Notes: generated from the sequence alone by a model not told the origin. A stretch of 64,000 bases of DNA from JACVRW01 sp963757815 (GCA_963757815.1 CAVWSN010000020.1:1-64000), one strand, 5' to 3'; positions 47,660 through 56,976 are shown, counted from the first letter of the stretch. Made by a program: numbers and translations.

Positions 47660-48226
47660 ATGCGAGCCCTGACCGCTCACGACATTCACAGCCTGCCCGC
47701 CGACCTACCCGAGCCGGAGGACGACGGCGCCGCCGATCATCTGCCGGGGATGGAGATCCCGCCGGTCGCCCTGCCGTCCACGGAGGGCGGCGAGGTCGTG
47801 CTCGCGGAGCTGAGCGGGCTTACCGTCCTGTTCTGCTACCCGCGCACCGGGCGGCCGGACCAGGAGCTGCCGCCCGGGTGGGACGCGATCCCGGGCGCGC
47901 GCGGATGTACCCCGGAGGCCTGTGGGTTCCGTGACCGCCACCAGCAGTTCGCCGACCTCGGCGCCCGGGTGCTCGCGCTGTCGACCCAGGACCCCGAGTA
48001 CCAGCGCGAGATGGCCGAGCGTCTCCACCTGCCGTTCCCCGTGCTGAGCGACGAGCGGCTCGAGCTCGTCGGGGCGCTTCGACTGCCGACGTTCGAGACC
48101 TCCGGCTGGACGCTCGTCAAGCGGCTCACGCTCGTGATCCGCGACGGCCGCATCGAGCACGTCTTCTATCCGGTCTTTCCACCGGACACGCACGCCGCCG
48201 AGGTGCTCGAGTGGCTGCGGGGCTGA
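47660..48226 (+). CDS. Peroxiredoxin (AhpC/TSA family, BCP-like)
   Basis: A 188-residue thiol peroxidase-like protein. Seen: VLFCYPRTGRPD and GCTPEACGFRDRH, where the cysteine of GCTPEAC aligns with the peroxidatic site of PrxQ/BCP and a second cysteine follows four residues later; then VLALSTQDPEYQREMAERL and FPVLSDERLELVGAL. ATG 47660. Its end overlaps the next gene's GTG (48211) by 16 bases, so the two are co-translated. Confidence 0.85.
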   Translation: MRALTAHDIHSLPADLPEPEDDGAADHLPGMEIPPVALPSTEGGEVVLAELSGLTVLFCYPRTGRPDQELPPGWDAIPGARGCTPEACGFRDRHQQFADLGARVLALSTQDPEYQREMAERLHLPFPVLSDERLELVGALRLPTFETSGWTLVKRLTLVIRDGRIEHVFYPVFPPDTHAAEVLEWLRG

Positions 48227-49602
48227 CCGGGGCGCTCGCCGATTCCGAGCAGAGCGTCTTCTGGCTCGACTCCCCCGAGGCGCCCGAGCCGCTGCCGCCA
48301 CTCGCGGGCGATCTTCGCTGCGATCTCGCGGTCATCGGCGGCGGGTTCACGGGGCTGTGGGCAGCGCTGCTGGCCGCGCCCGACGAGGAAGTGGTCCTGG
48401 TGGAGGGCGACCGCTGCGGGTGGGCCGCCAGCGGGCGCAACGGCGGCTTCCTCGACGTCTCGCTGACGCACGGGCTCGAGAACGGGCTGGCGCGCTGGCC
48501 CGACGAGATCGACAGGTTGCTCGAGCTCGGACGGGAGAACTTCGACGCCATACGCGAAACGCTCTCGTCGCGCGGCATCGACGCCGCCTGGGAGGAGAAC
48601 GGCTTCATCGACGTGGCCACCCGCGCACACGAGGTGGAGGGGCTCGCGGAGCGCGCGGAGATCGCCCGCCGTCACGGTGAGGACGTCGAGCTGCTGGACC
48701 GGGAGGCGGTGCGCGCGGAGGTCGACTCGCCCACGTACCTCGCCGGGCTGCTCACGCGCGGCGGCGGGGCGCTCGTGGACCCGGCGCGGCTCGCGTGGGG
48801 GCTGCGCGGCGCCGCGCTCGAGGACGGCGTCCGCATCTTCGAGGGCACGAGCGTCACGCGCATGCGACGCGACGGCGACGGCGTGCTGCTCGAGACCCCC
48901 GCCGGCCGCCTGCGCGCCGCCCGCGTGGTGCTCGCCACCAACGCATTCCGGCCACTGGTGCGCTCGATCGCCCGCTACGTGATCCCGGTCTACGACCACG
49001 TGCTCGTGACCGAGCCGCTGAACGCGGGGCAGCGCGCCGCGATCGGCTGGCCGGGCCGCCAAGGTCTTGCCGACTCCGGCAACCGCTTCCACTACTACCG
49101 GCTCACCGCCGACGACCGCATCCTCTGGGGCGGCTACGAGGCCGTCTACCACTGGGCCAACGGCATGCGACCCGAGCTCGAGGAGAGCGCCGCGGTGTTC
49201 AACCTGCTGGCGCACAACTTCTCCGAGACCTTCCCGCAGCTCGAGGGCCTCCGCTTCACGCACCGCTGGGCGGGGGCGATCGACACCTGCTCGCGCTTCT
49301 GCGTGACCTTCGGGAGGGCGCTCGGAGGCCGCGTCGCCTACGCCGTCGGCTACACCGGCCTCGGGCTCGGCGCCACCCGCTTCGGCGCCCGGGTGGCGCT
49401 CGATCTCGTCCACGGCCGCGACACCGAGCTCACGCGGCTCGAGCTGGTGCGCAGCCGGCCGCTCCCGTTCCCGCCCGAGCCGCTGCGCTACGCGGTGGTG
49501 CAGGCCACCCGGAGGGCGCTGATCCGCGCCGACGAGCGCCGCGGAAAGCGCGGCCTGTGGCTGCGCGCGCTCGACCGCGTGGGCGTCGGCTTCGATAGTT
49601 GA
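48211..49602 (+). CDS. FAD-dependent oxidoreductase (DAO / PuuB type)
   Basis: A 463-residue flavoprotein of the D-amino-acid oxidase fold. Seen: LAVIGGGFTGLWAALLAA (FAD site, residues about 40-57), CGWAASGRNGGFLDVS, the C-terminal YAVGYTGLGLGATRFGARVA. Members oxidise gamma-glutamylputrescine, sarcosine or similar amines; no substrate can be assigned. Overlaps the peroxiredoxin gene, which could remove the peroxide it makes (inference). Confidence 0.85.
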   Translation: MAAGLTGALADSEQSVFWLDSPEAPEPLPPLAGDLRCDLAVIGGGFTGLWAALLAAPDEEVVLVEGDRCGWAASGRNGGFLDVSLTHGLENGLARWPDEIDRLLELGRENFDAIRETLSSRGIDAAWEENGFIDVATRAHEVEGLAERAEIARRHGEDVELLDREAVRAEVDSPTYLAGLLTRGGGALVDPARLAWGLRGAALEDGVRIFEGTSVTRMRRDGDGVLLETPAGRLRAARVVLATNAFRPLVRSIARYVIPVYDHVLVTEPLNAGQRAAIGWPGRQGLADSGNRFHYYRLTADDRILWGGYEAVYHWANGMRPELEESAAVFNLLAHNFSETFPQLEGLRFTHRWAGAIDTCSRFCVTFGRALGGRVAYAVGYTGLGLGATRFGARVALDLVHGRDTELTRLELVRSRPLPFPPEPLRYAVVQATRRALIRADERRGKRGLWLRALDRVGVGFDS

Positions 49603-49616
49603 GAAGCTAGCGTCCG

Positions 49617-51515
49617 ATGGCCGAGTACCGACCCAAGAATCGCGGGCTCGAGCGGGTACTCGGCACCGGCGCGCTCTTCTCGACCGCCTACGGCAACGTC
49701 GGCAGCTCGATCTACTACGCGCTCGGGCTGGTAGCGATCTACGCGGCCGGCATGACACCGGTCGTGTTCGTGATCGCCGGGTTGATCTTCGCCGCGACCG
49801 CCGCGACCTACGCCGAGGCGACGACCATGTACCCCGAGGCCGGCGGCTCCTCGAGCTTCGCCCGTCGCGCCTTCAACGAGTTCTGGTCCTTCTTCGCCGC
49901 CTGGGCCCAGATGCTCACGTACATCATCACGATCGCCATCTCGGCGTTCTTCGTGCCGCATTACCTCGGGGTCTTCTGGGGGCCGCTCGGCGAGTCGCCC
50001 GCGGACATCTTCGCCGGGATCATCGTGGTGGTCATCCTCGGCGCGCTCAACATCGTCGGCGTCAGGGAGTCCGCCGGCGTGAACGTCGGGTTCGCGGTCG
50101 CGGACTTCCTCACGCAGGTCGCGCTGGTCGTGGTGGGGATCTTCCTGGTGCTCGACCCGGATCTGCTCGTCAACCAGGTGGACTTCGGGACAACACCGAC
50201 CGTGGGCGACTTCCTGATCGCCATCCCCGTGGCGATGGTGGCGTACACCGGCATCGAGACCGTGTCGAACATGGCCGAGGAGGCGCGGGACTATCAGAGG
50301 ACCATCCCGCGCGGCATCGGCCTGGTGGTCTTCGCCGTGGCCGTGATCTACGTGTTCCTCCCGGCAATCGCGCTGTCGGCGATGCCGGTGCGGGACGGTG
50401 AGACCATCCTCGCCCTGCCGAAGGAGGAGGGCGGCTTCGCGGACGACCCGATCCTCGGCGTGGTCGAGAACATGAACCTCGGCGCTCTGCAGGGGCCGGC
50501 GGAGGTGTACGTCGGCATCCTCGCCGCCACGATCCTCTTCATCGCTACGAACGCCGGCATCATCGGCGTGTCGCGTCTCTCCTACTCGATGGGCCAGCAC
50601 CGCCAGCTGCCCGAGCTGCTGCGCTCGCTTCACCCGAGGTTCCGCACGCCCTATGTCGCGATCGCCCTCTTCGGCACGATCGCCTGCGTTGCGATCGTGC
50701 CCGGGCAGGCCGATTTCCTCGGCGTCATCTACGCGTTCGGCGCAATGATCTCGTTCACGATCGCGCACGTGTCGGTCACGGTCCTGCGCTTCAAATACCC
50801 GGAGCTCACGCGGCCCTACAAGGTCCCGCTCAACCTGAAGCTGCGCGGCGGGCAGCTGCCGGTGACGGCCGTCCTCGGCGGCATCGGCACCGGGCTCGCG
50901 CTCATCGTCGCCGCGGTGCTCGACACGCGCGTGCTGGTGTCGGGGCTCCTGTGGCTCGCGCTCGGTATCGCGGTCTACGTCATGTACCGGCACCGCCAGG
51001 GGCTCTCGCTCACCGAGACGCACAAGATCGTGATGCCGAAGCCGGTGGTCGAGCACGAGGTGGAGTACGAGTCGGTGCTGGTCGCATTCGAGGACGGCAG
51101 CTACTCGCCCGACGCCGTGGCGATCGCGGCCCGGCTCGCCGCCCGCAGGCGTCGCGGGATCCATGTGCTCGTGACGATCACGGTGCCGCCGAACTCGCCG
51201 ATCGACGCCGTGCTGCCCGAGCAGGAGGCGCGGGCCGCGTCCACGATCGACTCGGCCCGCGTGCGCGGCGGCCGCCGCGTGACGGGCCACTGGGAGAAGG
51301 TCCGCCCAGGGCAGGGCGGGCGGCGCATCGTCGAGGAGGCGAAGGACATCAAGGCGCGCGCGATCGTGATGGAGCTGCCGCCGCGCCGGGCCGGAAAGTC
51401 GCTGTTCGGGAAGTCGCTCGAGACCGTCCTCGCCGAGCGCCCCTGCCGCGTGATCATCGACTCCTCGAGAGCTGTCGACGGGCAGCGGGCCCAGTCCGAC
51501 GCGGCACTACGATAG
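49617..51515 (+). CDS. APC superfamily transporter with C-terminal USP domain
   Basis: A 632-residue fusion: 12 helices (residues about 20-470) with GTGALFSTAYGNVGSSIYYALG and SNMAEEARDYQRTIPRGI, then a cytoplasmic universal-stress-protein-like domain (about 485-620: SVLVAFEDGSYSPDAV, ERPCRVII). The same plan is known for KimA-type K+ transporters, where the USP-like domain binds c-di-AMP. A second fusion and two RCK proteins follow, which supports K+ (or amino acid) uptake. ATG 49617. K+ is inferred from context only. Confidence 0.85.
   Translation: MAEYRPKNRGLERVLGTGALFSTAYGNVGSSIYYALGLVAIYAAGMTPVVFVIAGLIFAATAATYAEATTMYPEAGGSSSFARRAFNEFWSFFAAWAQMLTYIITIAISAFFVPHYLGVFWGPLGESPADIFAGIIVVVILGALNIVGVRESAGVNVGFAVADFLTQVALVVVGIFLVLDPDLLVNQVDFGTTPTVGDFLIAIPVAMVAYTGIETVSNMAEEARDYQRTIPRGIGLVVFAVAVIYVFLPAIALSAMPVRDGETILALPKEEGGFADDPILGVVENMNLGALQGPAEVYVGILAATILFIATNAGIIGVSRLSYSMGQHRQLPELLRSLHPRFRTPYVAIALFGTIACVAIVPGQADFLGVIYAFGAMISFTIAHVSVTVLRFKYPELTRPYKVPLNLKLRGGQLPVTAVLGGIGTGLALIVAAVLDTRVLVSGLLWLALGIAVYVMYRHRQGLSLTETHKIVMPKPVVEHEVEYESVLVAFEDGSYSPDAVAIAARLAARRRRGIHVLVTITVPPNSPIDAVLPEQEARAASTIDSARVRGGRRVTGHWEKVRPGQGGRRIVEEAKDIKARAIVMELPPRRAGKSLFGKSLETVLAERPCRVIIDSSRAVDGQRAQSDAALR
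51508..51513 (+). promoter_or_regulatory. -10 element, small two-helix membrane gene
   Basis: TACGAT ends seven bases before GTG 51521; a leaderless transcript is likely, inside the end of the transporter gene. Confidence 0.35.
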
Positions 51516-51520
51516 GCCGA

Positions 51521-51760
51521 GTGGAACGCGCGTATCTGGCCTCGACCCGCGTGCTGAGCGCCATGCTGATCCTGGTGGGAGTGGCAATGGTCGTGGTCGC
51601 GCTGGCGGGCGGCGGAGGCGTGCTCGCCCTCGGGGTGGTGCTGGGCACGCTGCTCGCGCTGCTGGGCGCCGGGCGGCTCTACCTGGCACGCCCGAGCCCC
51701 AACGCAGGCGCGCCCGACGGGGAAGAGACCGCGGAGGGCGCCCGCGGCCGAGCCCGGTGA
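51521..51760 (+). CDS. Small two-helix membrane protein
   Basis: A 79-residue protein with two helices (residues about 8-30 and 33-50) and a polar tail. No family recognised. GTG 51521; the stop overlaps the GTG (51757) of the second transporter. Confidence 0.6.
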   Translation: MERAYLASTRVLSAMLILVGVAMVVVALAGGGGVLALGVVLGTLLALLGAGRLYLARPSPNAGAPDGEETAEGARGRAR

Positions 51761-53763
51761 GCGAGCCGGGACCCGAACCTCGGGTGCCCGCCGCCGTGCG
51801 GGCGCGCACGGGCCTGCGCCGGGGCTCCGAACTGGCTGTCCTGCGGGTCACGCGCGGGCTCGGCGAGCCGGCGCTGTTCGCCGTCACGCTGAGCGCGGTC
51901 GTCGCATCGCTCTTCTTCGGGCTCGGCGTGGTCGCCGGCGACGCGCTCGGGCTCACACCGGTCGTCTACCTGGTGGCCGGCCTGTTCTTCGCGGTGACGA
52001 TGGCCACCTATGTCGAGGGCACCTCGCTCCACATCGAGCGCGGCGGCGCCTCGACGCTCGCCCGCTACGCGTTCGACGAGCTCTGGAGCTTCATTGCCGG
52101 TTGGGCCATCCTGCTCGACTACCTGATAGTGATGGCCGCCGGCGCGGTGGTGATCACGGACTACCTGGCGGTCTTCGTGCCGGGCATCGACGACGGCGTC
52201 TTCGAGGTGCTCGTGGCCGGCCTCGCCCTGCTGCTGGTGGCTGCCCTCAACGTGCGTGGCATCACTGCCCAGCGCCTACGGACGGTGCTGCGCGTCTCGC
52301 TCGTGAGCATCCTCGTGCTGGCGGTCGCGAGCCTGATCGCCTTCGTCCAGTTCTTCGACGTGCAGGCGATCGTCGACTCGGTGGAGCTGGGCGAGGCGCC
52401 CGCTTGGGAGGACGCCATCTTCGCCCTGGGCGTCGCCTGCGTCGCGTTGATCGGAGTCGAGGCGGCGTCCGGCCTTGCGGGCGAGGTGCGCGTGGGCAGG
52501 CGCGGGCTCCGGCGTGTGGTGCTCGTTTCCACCGGCGTTGCGCTCGTGCTGTTCGTGGTCGTGAGCGCGGCCGCGCTGATGGCCCAGCCGGTCCAGGGCG
52601 GCGCGACGCCCCTGGGCGGGCGCTTCCTGGAGGCGCCGGTCCTCGGCATCCCCAACGCCTACGACAGCGAGTGGCTGGTGGATGCGGGCCGCTACGTCAT
52701 CGGCGCGACCGCGGCGGCGATGCTGTTCGTGGCCATCAACGGCACGATGCTCGGCCTCGCCCGGCTCGCGTACTCGCTTGCCACCAACCGCCAGATCCCG
52801 AGCGCGGTGGGGCGCCTGAGCGTGCGCCGCGGCACCCCCTACGTGGCGATCGCGATCGCTGCGGGGATCGCCATCGGGCTCTCGATCCCCCACGACGTCG
52901 AGTTCCTGGCGGGCACGTTCGCGTTCGGCGCGATGGTTGCGTTCGCGCTCGCGCACCTGTCCGTGATCGTGCTGCGCTTCCGCGAGCCGGACCGGCCCAG
53001 CGCCTACCGCATGCCGCTCGGCGTGAACTGGCGCGGCGCGGTGGTGCCGCTTCCGGCCGTCTTCGGGTTCGTGCTCGCCGTGGCCGTCTGGCTCAGCGTG
53101 GTGGCGCTTCACGAGGGGGCACGCATCGCCGGCGGAATCTGGATGGTCGCGGGCGTCGGGCTGTATGTCGTCTACCGGCGCGGCCAGGGCAAGTCGCTCA
53201 CACAGCGCTTCACGATCCCCGCGGAGGCGCTCCAGGAACGAGAGGCCGCCGAGTACGGAAGCATCCTGGTGCCGGTGTTCGGCGAGGCGCTCGACGACGA
53301 GATCGTCGGCACGGCCGGCCGGCTCGCCGCCGAACAGGACGAGGACGGTGGCGGCGGGGCCGTGCTGGAGGCGCTCTACGTGTTCGAGATCCCGATGTCG
53401 CTCCCGATCGACGCGCGCGTGCCGGAGGAGCGGGTCAGGAAGGCCAAGGAGGTGCTGTCGCGCGCGAAGGAGGTGGGCGAGGAGTACGAGGGGGTGGAGG
53501 TCGCGACGGCGATGGTGCGCGGCCGCACGGCGGGCCAGGCCATCGTCTCGGAGGCCCGGCGGCGAGGGGTCGAGGCGATCGTGCTCGCCGCCGAGGAGCC
53601 CACGCGAGTGCGCGGCGGCGCGATCATGGGAGGCCGTGGCCGCGTGCGCGACCGGTTCGTGGGGGACACCACGCGCTACGTGATCGAGAAGTCTCCCTGC
53701 AGGGTGATCCTGACCGCCCCGCCGGCCGGCGAGGAGGGCACCCGCGAAGGTGTCCTGCCGTAG
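51757..53763 (+). CDS. APC superfamily transporter with C-terminal USP domain, second copy
   Basis: A 668-residue fusion like the previous one but diverged: helices over residues about 35-480, then a USP-like domain (about 500-660: GSILVPVFGEALDDEIV, EAIVLAAEEPTR, SPCRVILTAPP). The ATP-binding G-2x-G-9x-G(S/T) signature of UspA is only partly visible (GGAIMGGRGRVRDRF). GTG 51757 overlaps the small membrane gene; the ceoB-like gene follows at 12 bases. Probably a second subunit or isoform of the same uptake system. Confidence 0.85.
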   Translation: MSEPGPEPRVPAAVRARTGLRRGSELAVLRVTRGLGEPALFAVTLSAVVASLFFGLGVVAGDALGLTPVVYLVAGLFFAVTMATYVEGTSLHIERGGASTLARYAFDELWSFIAGWAILLDYLIVMAAGAVVITDYLAVFVPGIDDGVFEVLVAGLALLLVAALNVRGITAQRLRTVLRVSLVSILVLAVASLIAFVQFFDVQAIVDSVELGEAPAWEDAIFALGVACVALIGVEAASGLAGEVRVGRRGLRRVVLVSTGVALVLFVVVSAAALMAQPVQGGATPLGGRFLEAPVLGIPNAYDSEWLVDAGRYVIGATAAAMLFVAINGTMLGLARLAYSLATNRQIPSAVGRLSVRRGTPYVAIAIAAGIAIGLSIPHDVEFLAGTFAFGAMVAFALAHLSVIVLRFREPDRPSAYRMPLGVNWRGAVVPLPAVFGFVLAVAVWLSVVALHEGARIAGGIWMVAGVGLYVVYRRGQGKSLTQRFTIPAEALQEREAAEYGSILVPVFGEALDDEIVGTAGRLAAEQDEDGGGGAVLEALYVFEIPMSLPIDARVPEERVRKAKEVLSRAKEVGEEYEGVEVATAMVRGRTAGQAIVSEARRRGVEAIVLAAEEPTRVRGGAIMGGRGRVRDRFVGDTTRYVIEKSPCRVILTAPPAGEEGTREGVLP

Positions 53764-53766
53764 AGT
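53761..53766 (+). promoter_or_regulatory. -10 element at the end of the second transporter
   Basis: TAGAGT, whose TAG is the transporter's stop, ends nine bases before ATG 53776 of the first RCK gene. Confidence 0.4.
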
Positions 53767-53775
53767 GAGGCCAGT

Positions 53776-54222
53776 ATGTTCGTCCTGATTGTCGGATGCG
53801 GCCGGGTGGGGTCGTCGATCGCTCACTCGATGCTCGCCGAGGGGCACGAGGTCTCCGTGGTCGACGAGGACGCGGAGGCCATCGCGCTCCTCGATCGCGA
53901 CGCCGACGCCTCCTGGGAGGAGCGCGGGGGCCGCTTCACCGAGGGCACAGCGCTCGAGATCGACGCACTGCTCGCGGCCGGCATCGAGCAGGCCGACGCG
54001 TTCGTGGCGTCCACGGACGGCGACAACACGAACCTCGTGATCGCCCAGATCGCCCAGCGCCGCTTCAACGTGGAACGGGTGGTGGTGCGCGTGCTCGACC
54101 CGGCGCGGGCCCGCTGGTACGCGGAACAGGGTCTCCAGACCGTCTGTCCCACGCAGACGGCCATCGAGCTCCTCGAGGCGGCGGTGCGGGGCCAGATCCG
54201 CTTCGAGGGAGTGTCCGGCTAG
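53776..54222 (+). CDS. TrkA/CeoB-like potassium uptake regulator, RCK_N domain only
   Basis: A 148-residue NAD-binding RCK_N domain: FVLIVGCGRVGSSIAHSM, VVDEDAEAIALLD, RFTEGTALEIDALLAAG and TDGDNTNLVIAQIAQRRF. It lacks the C-terminal RCK_C domain, as in CeoB of Mycobacterium, where it pairs with CeoC. Gene order APC transporter, ceoB, ceoC matches the Rv2690c-Rv2691-Rv2692 locus. Confidence 0.88.
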   Translation: MFVLIVGCGRVGSSIAHSMLAEGHEVSVVDEDAEAIALLDRDADASWEERGGRFTEGTALEIDALLAAGIEQADAFVASTDGDNTNLVIAQIAQRRFNVERVVVRVLDPARARWYAEQGLQTVCPTQTAIELLEAAVRGQIRFEGVSG

Positions 54223-54225
54223 CTC

Positions 54226-54894
54226 ATGTACGTTCTGATCGTCGGCGCCGGCAAGGTGGGCTGGAACCTCGCGCGCGAGCTGATCAACAAGCGCCACGAG
54301 GTGACCGTCATCGAGTCGGACCAGGCGCGCTACGCGGTCGTGGAGCAGGAGCTCGAGCACAGCGCGCAGTACGGCGACGGCTCCGAGCTCTGGGTGCTCG
54401 AGCGCGGCGGCATCGAGCGCGCCGACCTCGTGGTGGCCGTGACCGGCGACGACGAGGACAACATCCTCATTTCCCAGGTCGCGCGCGAGAAGTACGGCGT
54501 GGCGCGCGTGGTGGCGCGCTGCAACAACCCGCGCAACCTTCAGCACTTCGAGCTGCTCGGCGTCAAGCCGGTGATCTCCGCCACCGACCTGATCCTGCGC
54601 CTGATCGAGCACGAGGTGCCGAAGTACGGGCTCGTGCATCTGCTCGACCTGCCCGAGGAGCGGCTCGAGATCATCGAGCTCGAGGTGGCCGACGGCTCCG
54701 CCGCCGCGGGCAAGACGGTCAAGGACCTCGGGCTGCCGGACGGCTCGCTCGTGATCTCGATATTGCGTGACGGCGGCGGCTTCGTGCCGCACGGCGAGTC
54801 GGTCGTTCAGGCGGGCGACGAGGTGTTGCTCGTGCTGGACGTGGGTATCGAGTCCCGCGTGACCGAACGCTTCACGAACCGCTCGGCGGCCTGA
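54226..54894 (+). CDS. TrkA/CeoC-like potassium uptake regulator, RCK_N plus RCK_C
   Basis: A 222-residue protein: RCK_N (YVLIVGAGKVGWNLARELI, GDGSELWVLERGGIERADLVVA, TGDDEDNILISQVARE) and RCK_C (about 140-215: LDLPEERLEIIELEVADGSA, VVQAGDEVLLVLD). Binds NAD(H) and gates K+ transport. Three bases after the ceoB-like stop. Confidence 0.9.
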   Translation: MYVLIVGAGKVGWNLARELINKRHEVTVIESDQARYAVVEQELEHSAQYGDGSELWVLERGGIERADLVVAVTGDDEDNILISQVAREKYGVARVVARCNNPRNLQHFELLGVKPVISATDLILRLIEHEVPKYGLVHLLDLPEERLEIIELEVADGSAAAGKTVKDLGLPDGSLVISILRDGGGFVPHGESVVQAGDEVLLVLDVGIESRVTERFTNRSAA

Positions 54895-54898
54895 CACC

Positions 54899-56128
54899 GT
54901 GGCCCGCCGCAAGGTCGACCATCTCCTGATCGGGGGCGGTCTGGCCGCCGCCAATTGCGCGCGCTGGGTACGCGAGGGTGGTGGCGAGGGGTCGATCCTG
55001 CTCGTCGGCCGCGAGGCCGACCCGCCCTACAACCGCCCGCCGCTGACCAAGGGCTTTCTGCGGGGCGTAGAGCCGCGCGAGGAGGTGCTGTTCCGGCCCG
55101 ACGACTGGTGGGAGGAGAAGGGGATCGAGCTGCAACTGCGCACGAGCGTCATGAAGCTCGACGCCGGCGAGCGGGTGGCGCAGCTCTCGAACAAGGACGA
55201 GATCGAGTTCGGAAACGCGCTGCTCGCAACGGGGAGCAACGTGCGTCGGCTCCGGGTCGACGGCTGCGAGCTCGACGGCATCCACTACATCCGGACCTTC
55301 GGAAACTCGGAAACGCTGCGCGCCGACGCCGAGCAGGCTGAGCGCGTGGTGATCATCGGTGGCAGCTACATCGGCACCGAGGTCGCGGCCTCGCTCACCG
55401 CCGCATACGGCGACAAGTGCACGATCGTGATGCTCGAGGACGTGACGCTCGAGCGCTGGTTCGGCAAGGAGGTCGGCGGCTTCTTCCAGGGCGTCCTGGA
55501 GGAGCACGGGGTGGAGATCCATGGGGGCGACGAGCTCGAGCGCTTCGAGGGCTCCGACGGCCGCGTGCGGAAGGTCGTGACAAAGGGCGGGCTCGAGCTC
55601 GACTGCGACCTCGTCGTCATCGGCGCCGGGGTCACCCCCGATGTCTCGCTCGCCAAGGCGGCCGGGCTCGAGCTCGGCGAGGCGGGCGGGGTGCTCTCCT
55701 CGGCGATGCTAGAGAGCTCCGTGCCGGGCATCTTCACGGCCGGCGACATCTGCGAGTACGACAGCCCGGTGCACCGCCGGCGGATGCGGATCGAGCACTG
55801 GGATGTGGCGTTCAACCAGGGCAAGACGGCGGGGCTCAACATGCTCGGCCAGGGAATCGAGCACGACGTCGTGCCCTATTTCTTCTCGGATCTCGCCGAC
55901 TGGTCCTCGATGGAGTACGTGGGCCCCGGCTCAGGTGAGACCGTGGTGCGCGGCTCGCTCGCGGACGGCGACTTCACGGCCTTCTACGTCGACGACGGGC
56001 GCGTGACCGCCGCGCTGACGGTCGGGCGGTCGGACGATCTCGAGCACGCCGGGCGTCTCATCGTCGAGCGCACAGCCGTCGACCAGGCGGCCCTGGCGGA
56101 CGAGGGCACGGACCTGGCCTCGCTGTAG
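54899..56128 (+). CDS. FAD/NAD(P)-dependent ferredoxin reductase-like protein
   Basis: A 409-residue flavoprotein of the rubredoxin/ferredoxin reductase family. Seen: HLLIGGGLAAANCARWV (FAD), PPYNRPPLTKGFL, VVIIGGSYIGTEVAASL (NAD(P)), IFTAGDICEY and C-terminal reductase-like FYVDDGRVTAALTVGRS. It feeds electrons from NAD(P)H to a ferredoxin or oxygenase. GTG 54899, four bases after the ceoC-like stop. No partner is evident, but an MpaB-type oxygenase gene follows at 35 bases. Confidence 0.85.
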   Translation: MARRKVDHLLIGGGLAAANCARWVREGGGEGSILLVGREADPPYNRPPLTKGFLRGVEPREEVLFRPDDWWEEKGIELQLRTSVMKLDAGERVAQLSNKDEIEFGNALLATGSNVRRLRVDGCELDGIHYIRTFGNSETLRADAEQAERVVIIGGSYIGTEVAASLTAAYGDKCTIVMLEDVTLERWFGKEVGGFFQGVLEEHGVEIHGGDELERFEGSDGRVRKVVTKGGLELDCDLVVIGAGVTPDVSLAKAAGLELGEAGGVLSSAMLESSVPGIFTAGDICEYDSPVHRRRMRIEHWDVAFNQGKTAGLNMLGQGIEHDVVPYFFSDLADWSSMEYVGPGSGETVVRGSLADGDFTAFYVDDGRVTAALTVGRSDDLEHAGRLIVERTAVDQAALADEGTDLASL

Positions 56129-56163
56129 GCCCCGCCGGGCCCGCACCTACCCTGGTGGTACGG

Positions 56164-56976
56164 ATGGCGGGCTACTTCGACGACTCCTCGATGCTGCGGC
56201 GCGTGCACCGCGAGCGCGCCCTCGCGCTGGCGGGCCCGCGGGCCCTGCTGATGCAGGCGGCGCACCCGCTGGCCGTGTCGGGGCTGCTCGCCCACTCGAC
56301 CGCCGTGGACGACCCGTACGAGCGCCTGGCGCGCACCGCAGATGTGATGGGCACGATCGGATTCGGCGAGCGCGCCGACGCGGATCGGGTCTCCCGCACG
56401 GTGCGCGCGATGCACCGGCGCGTGAGCGGGAAGCTGCGGGAGCCGGTCGGCCCCTACCCGGTTGGCACCGGCTACCGCGCCGACGATCCAGAGCTGCTGA
56501 TGTGGGTGCTGTTCACGCTGGTCGACTCGGGGCTGGTGGTGTACCGGACCTACGTAGGGTCGCTGTCGCGCGAGGAGGAGGCGGCCTACTGGGAGGACTA
56601 CCGGGTGGTGGGGCGCCTGTTCGGGCTGAGGGTGCGGGACATGCCGCGGACGCTCGCCGACCTCGACGACTACCGCCGTTCCATGCTCGAGGGCGACAGC
56701 CTCTACGTGACCGACTGGGCGCGCGAGCGCGCTCGCGCGATCGTGCTCGACCCGCCCGTCCCGTGGATGGCGCAGCCACTGCTCGAGACCGTCAACTTCA
56801 TCACGATCGCCCTGCTGCCCGACCGAATCCGAAACGAGTACGGCTTCGCACCGGTCCCGCCGGCGTTCCTGCGCAAGGCGCTGGTACGGGCGGGCGGCGA
56901 GTACGTGAAGCGCGCGGTCGTGCCCTTCCTGCCCGACCGCCTGCGGCTGGTGCCGGCGGCGCGGGCGGCGGCGTAG
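56164..56976 (+). CDS. DUF2236 / oxygenase MpaB family protein
   Basis: A 270-residue protein. Seen: RALLMQAAHPLAVSGLLAHS and MGTIGFGERADADRVSRTVR, then YRADDPELLMWVLFTLVDSG. The family includes latex-clearing and MpaB oxygenases, heme b proteins; the HPxVxxGxxxHS-like motif (AHPLAVSGLLAHS) would hold the proximal histidine. ATG 56164 is preferred to GTG 56155 because TACCCT (56148-56153) would place the transcript start beyond the GTG. Confidence 0.8.
   Translation: MAGYFDDSSMLRRVHRERALALAGPRALLMQAAHPLAVSGLLAHSTAVDDPYERLARTADVMGTIGFGERADADRVSRTVRAMHRRVSGKLREPVGPYPVGTGYRADDPELLMWVLFTLVDSGLVVYRTYVGSLSREEEAAYWEDYRVVGRLFGLRVRDMPRTLADLDDYRRSMLEGDSLYVTDWARERARAIVLDPPVPWMAQPLLETVNFITIALLPDRIRNEYGFAPVPPAFLRKALVRAGGEYVKRAVVPFLPDRLRLVPAARAAA

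Noticed and set aside
52276..54954. 892-codon minus-strand frame over the transporter and RCK genes
   Set aside because: Spans the antisense of three well-defined genes; histidine- and arginine-rich shadow.
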